DNA of 64,000 bases, taken from assembly GCA_024529925.1 (NCBI GenBank), contig JAFEUB010000840.1, forward strand, positions 1,048,501 through 1,112,500. Direction: 5' to 3'. The notes under the pieces were generated by a model, which was not told the DNA's origin, did no database searches, and worked only from the letters and a program-made list of their open reading frames with translations. Of this stretch, positions 14,101 to 27,300 are shown piece after piece. Both the position numbers and the translations under genes were made by a program. Source of the stretch: Ophthalmolycus amberensis (Eukaryota; Chordata; Actinopteri; Perciformes; Zoarcidae). Position 1 is the stretch's first letter; each line of letters begins with the position of its first letter.

Positions 14101-15294
14101 CAGGCTCACCATTTGACCTGATGATGGTGCTGGGTGAGGAATTAATGGATCTCTTGTAACGGTTACATGGAAGTGCATGTCATGGCAATCCAACCATTAG
14201 TTTTTGAGAGATATTTCACTCTGAAGCACAAATGTTAACATCAATCTAAGGGTCGTGCAGGGACTGGTTAACCTGCCGGTGGGGTCTCACATGCTGATAT
14301 CAGTTATTTTGACTGTTAATACATATAAAAAGCACATAACTACAGCCTTTACTCATGCCAGGGTTAAAGCGCTGTTTCAAAAACATTAAAGATGGACTCC
14401 CCATGAACACAGCACAGTGCGTATTAAATGTTCGTGCCAGAATGTCATTGTACTTGGAATGACACACAAATGACTGTCTCAGGGCCACTCGTCTCGTCAC
14501 GGTAGTGTGTGAGTGTGCAAGGCAGCGAGCAAATACAAAAGTCACAGGGCAGCAGTTTGACATTTCCTGCATGACTAAGCAGTGTGCATCTGTTGTGAGA
14601 AATTTTTAATGTTTGAGAGTAAACTGGCATCTTCACTGTTTTTCCATTCTGTCGTATCAGAGTACAGTAAGAAGGTTTTTGTGTCCAATTCCTTTATCAC
14701 ATCAACAGTTAAGACATCCGATGATGTTCCCTGTTGCCCATTGAGAATGTTCTGATGTTCAAAATATAAAAAAATGATGCATTGGGAAACCAAGAAGACC
14801 AGCGATGAAAGAAATCGCTGAGACAGAAGCTGCTGCACCAAGTTTATAGAGGATCGTAGAAAGGACCGGAACGAGTGCTTTTGTTTTATCTAATTGGTTA
14901 AACCTACCGAGACAATCTGCCGAGTTTATGAACATGACCCTTCCTTTTAAGTATGAGTACTGAGAGGCAAAAAAACAACAATTTCTCTCCTTGACTCTTA
15001 ATCTTTGCTAATTCCTACTATTTAAATGCAAATTGCAATGCAATTTTTGAGAAGAAAGCTGCCACAGAAAAGGAGCAGTTTTTTTTCTGGTCACAATAAG
15101 AAGTGTCGAGGCAGCGGGCGGGTGCCTGTAGTGCTTTTGAACACTTCCTTGTACCTTTTCTTGGATCTCCTGCTTCTCCTTCGTGGCCTCCTCCAGCTGG
15201 TCCTGCAGGTCACTGATCTGGCTCAAGTCCCTGGTAGACTAGTGCAAACACACACACACACACCCACAAAGTTAGTAGTCAGAGATTTAGGATA

Positions 15295-15336
<42 letters not shown>

Positions 15337-18300
15337 TGAGAGAGAGATAGGAGGTTTATGTCGATGTATGTTTCAATTATTAAAAATAATGGAATGTAAA
15401 ATGGTGAATGAATGTTATACTTCAGTGCCAAATCATGTGTCATGTGATCTGCTGCAGAGCAGCTTGCATCGCCCTGATTGCAGAGAACACACTGTGTTTA
15501 GAGGGCAACATGTCCTCCAAACCTCAAAGCCACTCGACTTAAACATGCAGAAAGGAACAGAATGTTAACGTCGATGTTACAGACGGTACCCCACAACTTC
15601 TCAAACTAGAGGGATTTTTGTCCGATTTTGGTCGGACAAAAAGTCGGACAAAAAGTCGGACAAAAAGTCGGACAAAAAGTATGCAACAAAAGTAATTCAT
15701 ATTTCCAAGGCTCTCAAACTGTTCACGGAGGTTTTAGGCATGTTGGGTTACCTGGGCAACTGCAGCTTTGTGTTTCTTCATCAGCTCATTCATGTCCTCC
15801 TGATCCTCCTCCATACGAGACTGCAGGTCATTCTTCTCTCTCTGCAGACGGCTGACCTGCTCCTCCAACTGGAGGACAAAGCGAGGAGGAGGAAACACGC
15901 ACGTTTTAGTATAGAATGACAGGTCTTATTCATAAGCTACTGAATATGATAAATGGTCATTAGCTGGCCAGGCCGCGGCAGTGCTGAAATCTGATGGCAG
16001 TGAAACGCAATCTGGACGCGGGGGCTCTGGCTGAGGGTGGATGAGACCAATTGGAGATAATCAATTGGCTCATTTAGGCAAGGAAAAGTGCAGCCAGTGC
16101 AGCATATTGGTGATGTCCCGTTTAGAGTTCCTCCTCTGTGTGTGGGGGTGGGGGGGGGTTGGATTCAGACCCTCAATATGCATTCTCTAATCTGATACAT
16201 TAACGAGACCTTTCCTTGCCATAAATGCAGCAATTAACAAGCAAAGCACCGGCACACAGCACTCTGTGTGTGCCATCCCCAGAGACACAAACATCGTCAG
16301 TCTACGAGTCTGACATGCAGGCAGTACTCTCATGAGACAGCCATTAATGAGCAGATGGAGAGAGTGGGGAAAAAATACAAAATTCGACAAAGCTTATTTA
16401 TCCATTAGAGCAAAAACATTGAAATCAGATATAAGCCAAAGGGCATTATTATTTTAATATCCCACCATGGATTTATGATGCATGCATATTAATGTTTAGA
16501 GCCCGTCTGCATTTTTTTTTAAGGGTGAAAGCTTGCGAGGCCAAGGCCGTCCATTAATTAAACACCGTTGGTTGTTTTGCTCATCAAAGGAAGGGTATAG
16601 AAACATTAACATAAACGATTTTATAAAGTCATCTGTTTACGCATTGTGAGAAAAAAAAAAAAATGTGTGCAGTCCCACGCCACAGATGTGAAACCTCACC
16701 GACATCTTAGCTTTGACCACGTCCTCCATTTGGATATGCAAGTCCTCTATTTCAATCTCCATGCTCTTTCGAGCCTTCACAGCTGCCGCCGAAGTGAACT
16801 CTGATTCCTCCAGCTGTGAGAAAAAGGAGGGAGGAAAAGGTACCCGCGAGGAGGTGAGGGACAAACATGAGTAGGCCAAGATCAAGGAGCTATCCCGGTT
16901 ATTACAGAGGAATGAGGATTTAACAACCTGGGCGTAGTTGTACCCTGAGACCAGATCAAATTCAAGAAGTGTGTGTTTTTGTTTTATCAGTACGAGACAG
17001 GTTTAAGTTTACTTGGTTTTTGAATTGGGCGATCTCCCTCTTGCTGGGGGCGTTACTCTTCAGGTGGTCCAGCATTATCTGTGCATCAGCCAGAAGGACT
17101 TTGGTTCTCTTCAGGTCTTTCTTCAGCCTCTTCTCTGTCTCCACATCCTTCTGGCTCACCTGGATCACAAAACACACCTTTCTAGCCAGTATTGTTACGA
17201 ACTCTGTTTTTCTATCCGCCCTCTGAGTCCCACGCCACCACTCCAGACCCCAAAGCAGTTTTCTTTCCCATCAAAATAGAAGTGGTGCACACTAAATCGT
17301 GCACACTTAACCGCGCCGACAGAGACCAGAGGCGGAGTGACGGCGGTACCTGGTCCTGGGCGCTCAGCAGTTTGGACTCCAGCTCTCGTCTCTCACGCAA
17401 CACTTTCTGCTTGTCTTCATACTCCTCCTCCAGCTGCACCTCCATCTGTTTCAGCTGCAGGACACAGGAACAGAGTGTCAGGATGCACAAACAGATGATC
17501 AGTGATAAACAGAGTCAGACAGAACACACCATCGACCATCCTGTTAGACATGGCTGCTCTCGCACATCAAAGACAAATGGATCCCCCCCCTGAGCCGATC
17601 TGCTACCCTCTAGATCCGTCAACTTTGAAAATCAGATATTTTAGTTTTCATTTTTCATAAAGATACAAATGCAAGCACTATTTCTCCTCTAAGTTGTATT
17701 TATTTTGTTATTAATATGCATGTACTGTGTTGTACTCTAAGTACAATGAATTTTTGTGATTACAAATGTGTGTTTCTCAGTGCTGCCTTGACCAGGCCTG
17801 ATCAATTGTCAGTTCAAGATAGAGAGGCTATGTTCAGAAAAAAATATACACAATGTGTAAGAGTGAGAATGAGCAGCACCCACCTTCTTACTGCAGGAAT
17901 GCCTGATCTCCTCCACCTCTTCATCCTTACTCTCAATATCTTTAGAGTGGGTCTGCCGCTGCCGCTCCATCTCCATCTCAAGCCGCAGCTTAGCCTGAGT
18001 GCATGACGGGGACACACACATACAGCAGAAAAGATGAAAAAGAACACACACAAAAATACAAAATTTGATTTTTACCATCTGTGACAAATGAGAGACGCAA
18101 ATGTAATGATTTCCTAAACATGTTGCTACTTTTGAAGGCAGTTTTTTGTTAAGTTACGGGACTTAGAGAATTACAGTTTGGAGCTTGAAACACTGAATAG
18201 CGTGATATAAGCAGCTTTGAGCAGTAAAAACTCAAGTATTTCACCATACTGCATCGCCCTCTACCTGCTCCAGCATCTGGATGGTTCCAGCCTGTTCGTC

Positions 18301-21300
18301 CAGCTCCTCCTCCTGGTCTTTCACCTTGGCCTCGAGGTCGCGAAGTTGCTTCTTGATCTTGGCCAGCGAGGCTTCATCCTTCGACTCCTGGGAGGAGAGA
18401 TCCTGCAGCTCGGCCTCCAGCTGCTGCACCTTCATATTCACGGCGCACAAGTCATTGTCCTTGTCCTGCAGGCGGAAGAGATACAGTGAAACGCACATCT
18501 GGACCAGCCCAGTTATGTCAAATAGAGAGCGGAGCGACCAGACATGTAGTCCCTGAGAGAGGCCATAGTGTAGTGTAAAGGGGCTTACCTGCAGCTGCTG
18601 GCGGAGGTTAAACATCTCACCAGTCATTAAGTCTTTCTCTCGAGCCAGCTTCTCTCTCTGGCTCCTTTCTCTTTGTACCTCAGCCTGAGCCTGGTTCTGC
18701 TCTAGGTCAAATCTGGAACACACAGCACAAATATACTTCTTAGCAAAATGGTAATTGTACATGAGAGTAGGGTTCCAAAGGGCTGAAAAATTTAGCATAA
18801 TAGTAAACTGTATATCTGTAATAAGTGCCAATAAGTGCCAATCGGGCGGCAACCTCTGGTTCTAAAAAGTGAAGCCAATGCTTAAGTAACTTAAACTTGC
18901 ATTATTTCTAATGACAAATAGGGGGCGACTCTTCTGGCTGTAAAATATAAGTCTGATTGTGTAAAAGTCCATGAGAAAATGATCCTACTTCTAACTTGTT
19001 AATTATAACATATTGGTTGTGTCACTTCTGGTTACAAAAAACCAAGATGGCGACTGCAAAAATGTCAAACTCAAGGCTTCAAAACGGCAGTCCACAAACC
19101 AATCGGTGACTAGTACGTCCACTGCTTATATACAGTCTATGGTGGCAATTTGCAGAAGGCTACATGAGATGTAGCAAGTAATTTGTCATCATCAATTGTC
19201 ATTCAATATCGAACCCTAACTCCTGCTACATAGCAGATGTTGAGCCTATGAGGCCATCCTGGACACAGAGCCCAACATCCGTTCAGCGCTACCTCTATTT
19301 CAGGCTCAACTGTTGTCCCCTTCCGTTAGCAATCAATTTACAATTGGGTTGTAATGTGCAAAAGGTTTTTATATTCAGTTGTCTGAGACAGAAACACTTA
19401 TGGTTAGTGAACTTAACAGCTAAGTGTTTCATGCTGTCAGCTCGTTGTAATTCCCTGTTTTTCTCTCTGAAGCGTAGCTGAAAATAATTTCACCCACAGA
19501 GCATCTTCAATTAGCCACAGGGGAGAGATCACATTCTGCCACAGCGGTAGCTTCTCAAGTGCTTAAAGTCTGAGTCATTTTCTCAGCTAATGCAATTCCA
19601 CAGATTACAGAATATCTCAGTCAAATTAAAGAAAACGTTAGTGTTCTGCCGGGTGGGTCAGCGTGTCTGCGCCTGGCCTTTCAGGGAGAAACGAGCAATA
19701 TGTTCTCTGTATTTATGTGTACATGAAAAGAAGGAAGTTTATGAAAGAAAGACGGACAGATAGGCAGACAAAGAAACTGCTACTGACTTCCTCTGTTTCT
19801 TCTCCAGATCATGGTTGCGACTATGCAGGCCCTCCAGGTGAAGCTTGGTGTCCTGCAGCTCTGCCATCAGCTTCTGGCACTTCTTCTTCAGCTGCTGCAC
19901 AGAGCGCTGCACATCCTCATTATCCGTCTGCAAATCAGCCAGCTGCAGCGTGCACACACACACAAACACATGTAAACAAACACACAACATTTCTATTCTT
20001 CTTTTTTTGACAGTTCAATGCATGTTGCATTTCTATAACTGGCAACAAGTGTGTGGTAACCAAACATAATGATCAATCATTTGTTTAATGATTGAGGATT
20101 GTAAACAGAGTTTCTTGCCCTTCTCTCGAAGTGTCTTTTGCTCTGCTGCTCTGTGTCCAACTTCTCATCAAACTCCTGCTGGAGTTTCTTTTTGGTGAAG
20201 TCCATTTCACGAATGGCTCGGTTGTATTTTATCCGCCACTCGCCTCCTGGAGGGAAGACATGCAATGCATAAACTGCCTCTGTGACATTTGGGTGTCTCC
20301 TGCCTTTGAAGCAGGTCTAGCAGGGTACACAGACGGAAAAAGCTCAGTGATGATGGATGCTGTGGATTATGGAGTACACTGCCAGGGCTGTGATGGTTAT
20401 CAGATTCAAGAACCAAAATAATAAAATCTTTCAGAAAACTAAAACGCCTTTCATCAAATCCCGACCTTTTGAGGTCAAAAAATTCGACAGGAAACTACAA
20501 AGCAGCCTTTTCCGTTTCAGCTCTAATCTCGGATAAACCTGAGGTAAGAATTCAGAGCACACCACAATAGTAGTTAGAGTAGGACATGGCTAAGTGGCAC
20601 TTTCCACAGTTCTTAGCCGACCCTAATTCTGGAGCTGTCAGAGGCTATCAGTACCATAACAGCGGCCAGTCAGATATTCAGGTTAATTTCCAAGCCATAT
20701 CATTTTAGAGGCTGTCCATTTCTCCTTCACATAGCAACACCGGCTCCTCCATCAGTGCTGCTCATTAGCATATATATAGCATAATGACAACTTGCAGGGC
20801 CACCGGCTCTGATCCCAACGATTATTTTCTCATTCATCTAAGAATTCTGATGTGCTCTGTAATGGCTTGTCTACCGAGGTGGGGGGGGGGGGGGGGGGGG
20901 GAGTGGACAATATGCTCTCAGCGGGAGCTCTCTTTCACAGCAGGTGCAGACCAATCAGCAACAGGCATTAGTTGTATACCTGGGAGCGAACATCTTAATC
21001 CCCTAGCGGTAAATCCCAAACTTGGGAAATATACTTAATAGCATTATGCGAGATGTGACCAAGTCTCGCTGCCATGTCTCCCGCTGAAACAGTCGAACAA
21101 AGCCGCTAATTCCCGCAGCTACAATTAGTATAGGGGAGATATTTTAAACTGTGCACGTAACGCTGGTATGAGCGCTCAGTAAATTATGCTTCTGCCCTGA
21201 GCTGACATGCCCATTAGGCAGGTCTTGGTAAGCTGCTGCAAATGTCACAAGGGCCAATTAATTAGGGAATTTAAAACAAATGTGTGAAAGCACTGATGAC

Positions 21301-24300
21301 CAAGATTGGGATTCCAAAGAGAGAGAAAAAGTTTTCTTTCTCAATTGTCTTGGGCATAAAATGAACCGCACGGAGAGATGACAGTCTCGGGTGTCAGGCT
21401 GCAAATGAGGACGAGCGGTTCGTAGCTCAACTAACCAGCATCGTCGTCGTCATCCATCTCGCCGTTGAGCTCTGACGTTTTCATGAGCCGAGCTTCCATC
21501 ACCTCCATCTCCTGTGAATCTAATTGTTTCTTCATGGCGTCAAACTTGGCCTGGAATGCACACGTTCGTACACCAATCAAAAAATGTCACACTGACATTG
21601 GAATTAGTTTTTTTGAAATATTACAATGTGAGTTTATATAAGTGTGTATGTGCCTGTAGATCCTTCATGTCCTTCTCAAGGCGGAGTCTCTCTGAAGTCT
21701 CTGTCTCCAGCATCTGGGATGCTGACTCACTGGTGCTTCTCTCATCAGCCAGTTCTGCCAACAATTCTGAGATCTGGACACAAACACATACACACACACA
21801 CACACAGACACGGTGTAACACAAAACTACAAAATATAATACCCGCTCTTAAACACCGTCATCCCAGCATGCATTGCCACAGGCGAAGGGACCCACCTTGC
21901 TCTCCAATCGATCCGTGTTCAGTCTCAGCTCGTTCCGCTCTTTCTCCACTTTCTCCAGCTTCGATTTCCGCTGCTGTATCTCCTCCTGTGGTACAGAACG
22001 TAGCCAATATAACTTATGTGTAATGTAACAGGCAAAACTGTGAAATATTAAGTGTCGCAAGAGACATCAAAAATTAATAACAGGAAGTTCCATGCTCCAG
22101 TGGCGGGCGGTGCGTCATTAAAGGGGACTAGAGGCTGTCTGACAGGTAGAGGGATCTATCGGTGTTGGGGTGCATCACACAGAAAGGCCTCCTCACGTCT
22201 TTGCCTCGCATCTGCTCCTCAGTGAGCTGGACCTTAATGAGGGGCTGGACTGTGGTGAAGAGCTTCCACCACGGCCAGTGCTTCACGCCGCGGTTCTTCT
22301 TGATGTTTTTCTGGAGGCAACGGATCGCTAGATCCTGAATCTAAAACACACACACAGGGAGAAAACGTCACCAAACAGGAGCACATCTGGGACCACGTGT
22401 GTTTTTTTTGTGACTTTTTTCTTTCAGCTAGCTAACGGTGGCTTTGGCTGTCTCTACCTGATGATGCGTCGGGATCGGCGGCTCAGTGGTTGAGCATAGC
22501 TGGTGTAGTGTACACACACATAGAGATACAGAGATTGAGTCGGTGGTAGCGCGATTTTAATGTAATCACTTGTAGCTGTATCTGTAAATTGATCTTCCAA
22601 TAGAAATAAGTGCTTCCCAATTAAGACAAATGAGATAATACAAGCTTTACTGCTGCAATTTGCGCAGTACATGGTGTTAAATGCAGTATATAGAAAGAGA
22701 TAACGTAATGGACAGAAATCACAGGGCGGCAGTGTCCAGGGGGCCATGAAACAATGCCAGACAACAAGGAAAATCTTAATTACCCAGTGGAATAAATGTT
22801 ATCTATTGTTGCGATATCATCCTCGCCACCGAAGAACAATATTTGACAAACATTTCGCTCCTCATTCTTATGCTATATTGCCTGTGTATGGGCTCCCGCA
22901 GCTAACCCGGGACTTGCCAGCCTCCTCTGGAGAGTTTCTGCAGAATGTGTTCCAAGGCTGGAAGCACATTTTTTTTTGATTAATTAAATCAAACATGTTG
23001 GCAGATAATTACAAGTATTACACGATTTCCATGCTGCTTATGCATGAGGCTCTCCAGCAGCAGCAGATTATGGGCAAACCCAATTAGAGCAACGCAATTC
23101 TCGGCATCAGGTACATTTCGCCCTGAAGGTACTGTCTATGTCCAATTAAGATTTGTCACACAGTGAAAGCCTCAACATGGAGCAGAATGCCAGCGCATCT
23201 CTGACAGAAGCTTTAAACAGGTCTCACTTGTCATATTTAGTCTAAACTGAATAGAAAACAAACAAAAGAGTATACTATATGAACACCGTGGATAAACGCG
23301 TTGGTATTCACATCACATTAAGAGGGCGTGACAGCTGTGAGACGTGTGAGATGGGAATTAGGCTTGTGAAGCCAAGATTATGACTAAAGCGTTTTTCTGT
23401 TTTCTCACTTGATGTTCTACATTTCCATGAGAGTTGAAAATCACAATCTGTGTCAGTGTGTGTGCATGTATATGCATGCAGGCATGTCTGTACATATGTC
23501 AGACATCCGAGTGCTGCAATGTATATATGACTGCAGCGCCACTTCTGAAGCAAACATTTATGCTCAGTTTCTGAGGACTTCTTCAACATGAAACAACCTT
23601 ACTGTCTTTAAGAGACTGTAGCGGGCTCGTTCTTGAAGCTATAGAGGGAGGATATGCAAAACTACACAACCTACATTTAATGAATCCATTGGTGCCAACC
23701 AGTCCACGCTAGCTTGTCGGGAAGGGGGCTGAAGAACGCTGCAAAATTGGGCTACATTTTGGCCTCGCAATTTATGAAGGGGTCCCTTGAACTGTGATCT
23801 CAAGATATCTGACTGAAAATAGATTCTGTGGGCTGCCACAAGTCTTCCCTTCATATACAGTATTCATAAGCATTTTTTTGCATGCAGTCGTATTCTCAAA
23901 ATGGTGTATTTGAATATTTCTGCATTCTGGGGTCCCAGAACAGTCTTGGAATTGCTTAAATTGGGGATGACTAGATAAACTTCTTCTATAAAATGACCTG
24001 TTGTGACCACTAAGATAATCATCACAGCTTCATGAAACTTTACAACCACTAAACTACAGACCTTGGCCGTTCAGAGGATGTATGGGCTTCCTAAGTACAG
24101 TATATTGACAATGAGGGGTAAGCTTTGACTTACACCAACGTGTAATGGGCACACACTATTTATAGAAATGTAACTTACACCAATGCAGAGCCTATCTACG
24201 CCTTTACAACGGGAGGTATTCATGTTTGTTATGGAACTATGGGAACTTTGCAAATGAATGAGATATCCTGCATCTCTGTCTGACTAAAGGTTTATATAAT

Positions 24301-27300
24301 TCAGTGAGCACTGTTGCAATGAGTAGGTATAGTATGAGAAGGCTAAAGCTAGCTGATGATTGCTGCTTTACACAGATTTCTAAGCAAATAATGAAAAAAA
24401 CGAAAAGAAGAAATATAAACATCTGTAGGGTACCTGAAGGACAAAACCCCCAATGCGGCGAGTGCCAGCTGAGGGAAAATAACAGACTTTTAAAATGTCA
24501 GGTTGTCCCCTTGAGGAAGCAGTTGACAGTTGAACTGAGAGGGGGGGGGGTGGGGGTTAAAACACAAGAAAAATTATGGTTTTGTCATTTAATGTCACAT
24601 GGGCTTGGCACAGCTTCACAAGGTTAACATGCCAGGGACTATCAATCAAGGGAACTGGTGACCGTCTGTCACATCCATGTACATCGACCAGGAAGTGTCG
24701 GAGAGGCTTCACCAGAACACATCCGCACTGTTCCAGAGGCGCAGTATCATCTACTGAACCTGCTAAAACGGGACACTTCAAATCAGTGCAAGAGGCAATG
24801 GAGCCCAATCAATATTCCCAAAGGGATGAAAGGGTAACAGCAAAGGCGCAAGTGGACCTTATTATGTGATGATTATTCTAAGACTGAACAGCAACACACT
24901 CTGTGAATCATGGAGAGAAGCAGAGATGAAAATCACTCCACAGTCCTGCTTCTGTTCCATTAATCTGGTGTCGACTAATTGAATCAGGAATAATACAAGC
25001 AGAATGAGATTCAGCGGGAAAAAAATAATAATAGCGTTTCGGGTAATCATTGCAAGAAGAGAGACGTGTAATAAATCCAGCGTACTGTGGTTGCTTGAGC
25101 AGTAGGTGAAAAAAGGAGAAATCAAGGAAACTAGACTTGGCACTGCTCCTCACTGCTGGTTTCTCCTCAGCACGCATTTTCACATCTCAGTCTGACACTT
25201 GACTGCAGATACCGACCTAATAATGTTATTTACACTTTTAGAGGGCTTCAGATGATAGGCCGTTCCATTATTGGAAAGACTGGAGTTCGATAATGCACGA
25301 TTGGATTATTCTAATGCAGTGAATACCTGCACTGAGCTGTGCCTGACACTCACTCAGACTGGCCTGCATGTTTGGAATATAGACTCGATACAAGAAGTGT
25401 ACGTAGTCTCACCCATTTGTTTGTGGAATGCCACTTTGAAGCCTGGACTTGAGCATTTTGGCCGTCACCATCTTGGTTTTTTGCAACCAGAAGTGACATG
25501 AGTGGAAGGAGCTAAGTACAACCGAACGCTGAATGAGACATTTCTAGGCGACCCAAATGTTCCAACTAACTTTCATGAACTGAAAACACACTGTGAAAGG
25601 GTTAAGGTTGTACGAAGGCGGACTTTGCTACTTTTGGACAGGACCAGACTAATTGTTTCCCCCTGTTTCCAGTGTTTGTGCTAACCCAAGAGTACCAGCT
25701 GCTTGATAGCTGGTTGTTGATAGTAGCTTGATATTTACCATACAGACATGACAACATGGCATCATCTGACTCTCTCTATTATTATTTAAGTATCACAACT
25801 GGTCCTTAAATTGGAAATCTATAGATATGAGAGATATTTGTGTTAGTATGTGGGCTCTGCTGCATTTACTTTTTGATTGTCCTGCTGGAGGTAGGCAAGG
25901 TTTTGTGACTGAATTGAACTTCGTGATTTTTGAGAAGAAGAAAAAACACGTATGACCATGAAAGCAACGTGCATAATCATGTGCACAGTTTGAATAAGCC
26001 TCTACACTACATCCCCCTGAGTTGATAGAATCTGCTGTCACAGTCATAATTGCTATGTAACATTGAGTTTAAGAGCAATGAAATTACAAGAAATCATGAA
26101 TTTATCTCTCTATTAAGGATGTATTTGCAGGAAATAAGGGGCACATGGGGGCAGAGGGGAAAAAAACTGCCTCTTTGCTAATGACTTCTGTAATTGCACA
26201 GTTGCCTAGCAATTTTGAATGGTTCCTCGCTGTTGATTTACTTCTCGTCCTCACAGATTATGAATCACCGGGCTCTTAGCCTGCTTCACTGTGTGAATAA
26301 TGACCTATGAACCTAATAAAGAAAATACATTGGCCTCTCTTGGTTCCACATTTTCCATTACTCAGACTCGACTTGTGGTAGAAACAGTAACAACAGAAGA
26401 GAGCTGGAAGTCCAGTAATATAAAAGGTCATATTGATTTACCTCATTGCAAAGATGACAATTTCATAGTTTTACTGGCATCATATATATGATATCTGCTC
26501 ACTAACAGCATGTAATACTGGAAGGAGAGCAGCGATGTTGATTCCGTTTCTGCTGGTTCATCACTAGCCAGCTGAAGCGGCACATTCACTTAAATAGTAA
26601 TCCCAGAGAGGGAGAAGCACTGTGGGGCCCCATACATCACAGGGGGACATGTATGAGGTCCAGAGAGATGGACCCATCACATGCTGGGAGAGAGATGGAA
26701 GATGGGCGGAGCAGATGGGTGTGTGAGTCAGCAGTATGTTTGATAAGGCTGCACTCAAGAGGAGCAGTTTTGATAAAACGTAACAGAAAGTGGACGGGTC
26801 TCTTTCAAATAGCCCCCTGGGAGAGCTGATTGGACGGATTACCGAACAGGAGGTACGGAGGAGAGGGCAACAGATTTAGAGAACAGGTTTATAATTAGTT
26901 GAAGATTTGCAGCGGAGCGGGTTGGATCCACCCAAAGAGCAGAGCTAACATGCACTAAAATTAGCTGTGAACAAGGAACTCTCAACTCCTGGTGGAGTCG
27001 TAGGGAACAAGGCCTCTGGGGCCATTCCATTCATTCTCCACCTACCTAATTAAAAAAAAGAGCTAAGCAGCTAAATGGACCTTGATTGATGGACCTTACT
27101 TTGTTCAATTTTGCAAGCATCAAATGCCTTTTTGCATTTGAAACTTGTCTCGCCAGAGAAACGTGATCAATAATTCAGTTTAAATGTCAACACCTTTGGT
27201 GTTTCGGGCTTAGACTGACTTTAATTAAAGACTAAGCCGTTCGTCTCGTGTGACGTCTTTTCCTACCTTCCTCTTCTTGAAGGCTTGCCGTGCCAGGTGG

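Noticed and set aside
15026..15568. 180-codon plus-strand frame including Val/Cys repeats
   Set aside because: Translation of a (TG)n microsatellite and the antisense of a coiled-coil exon.
15628..15680. CRISPR-like short repeats
   Set aside because: The units are contiguous with no spacers, and the context is a vertebrate intron.
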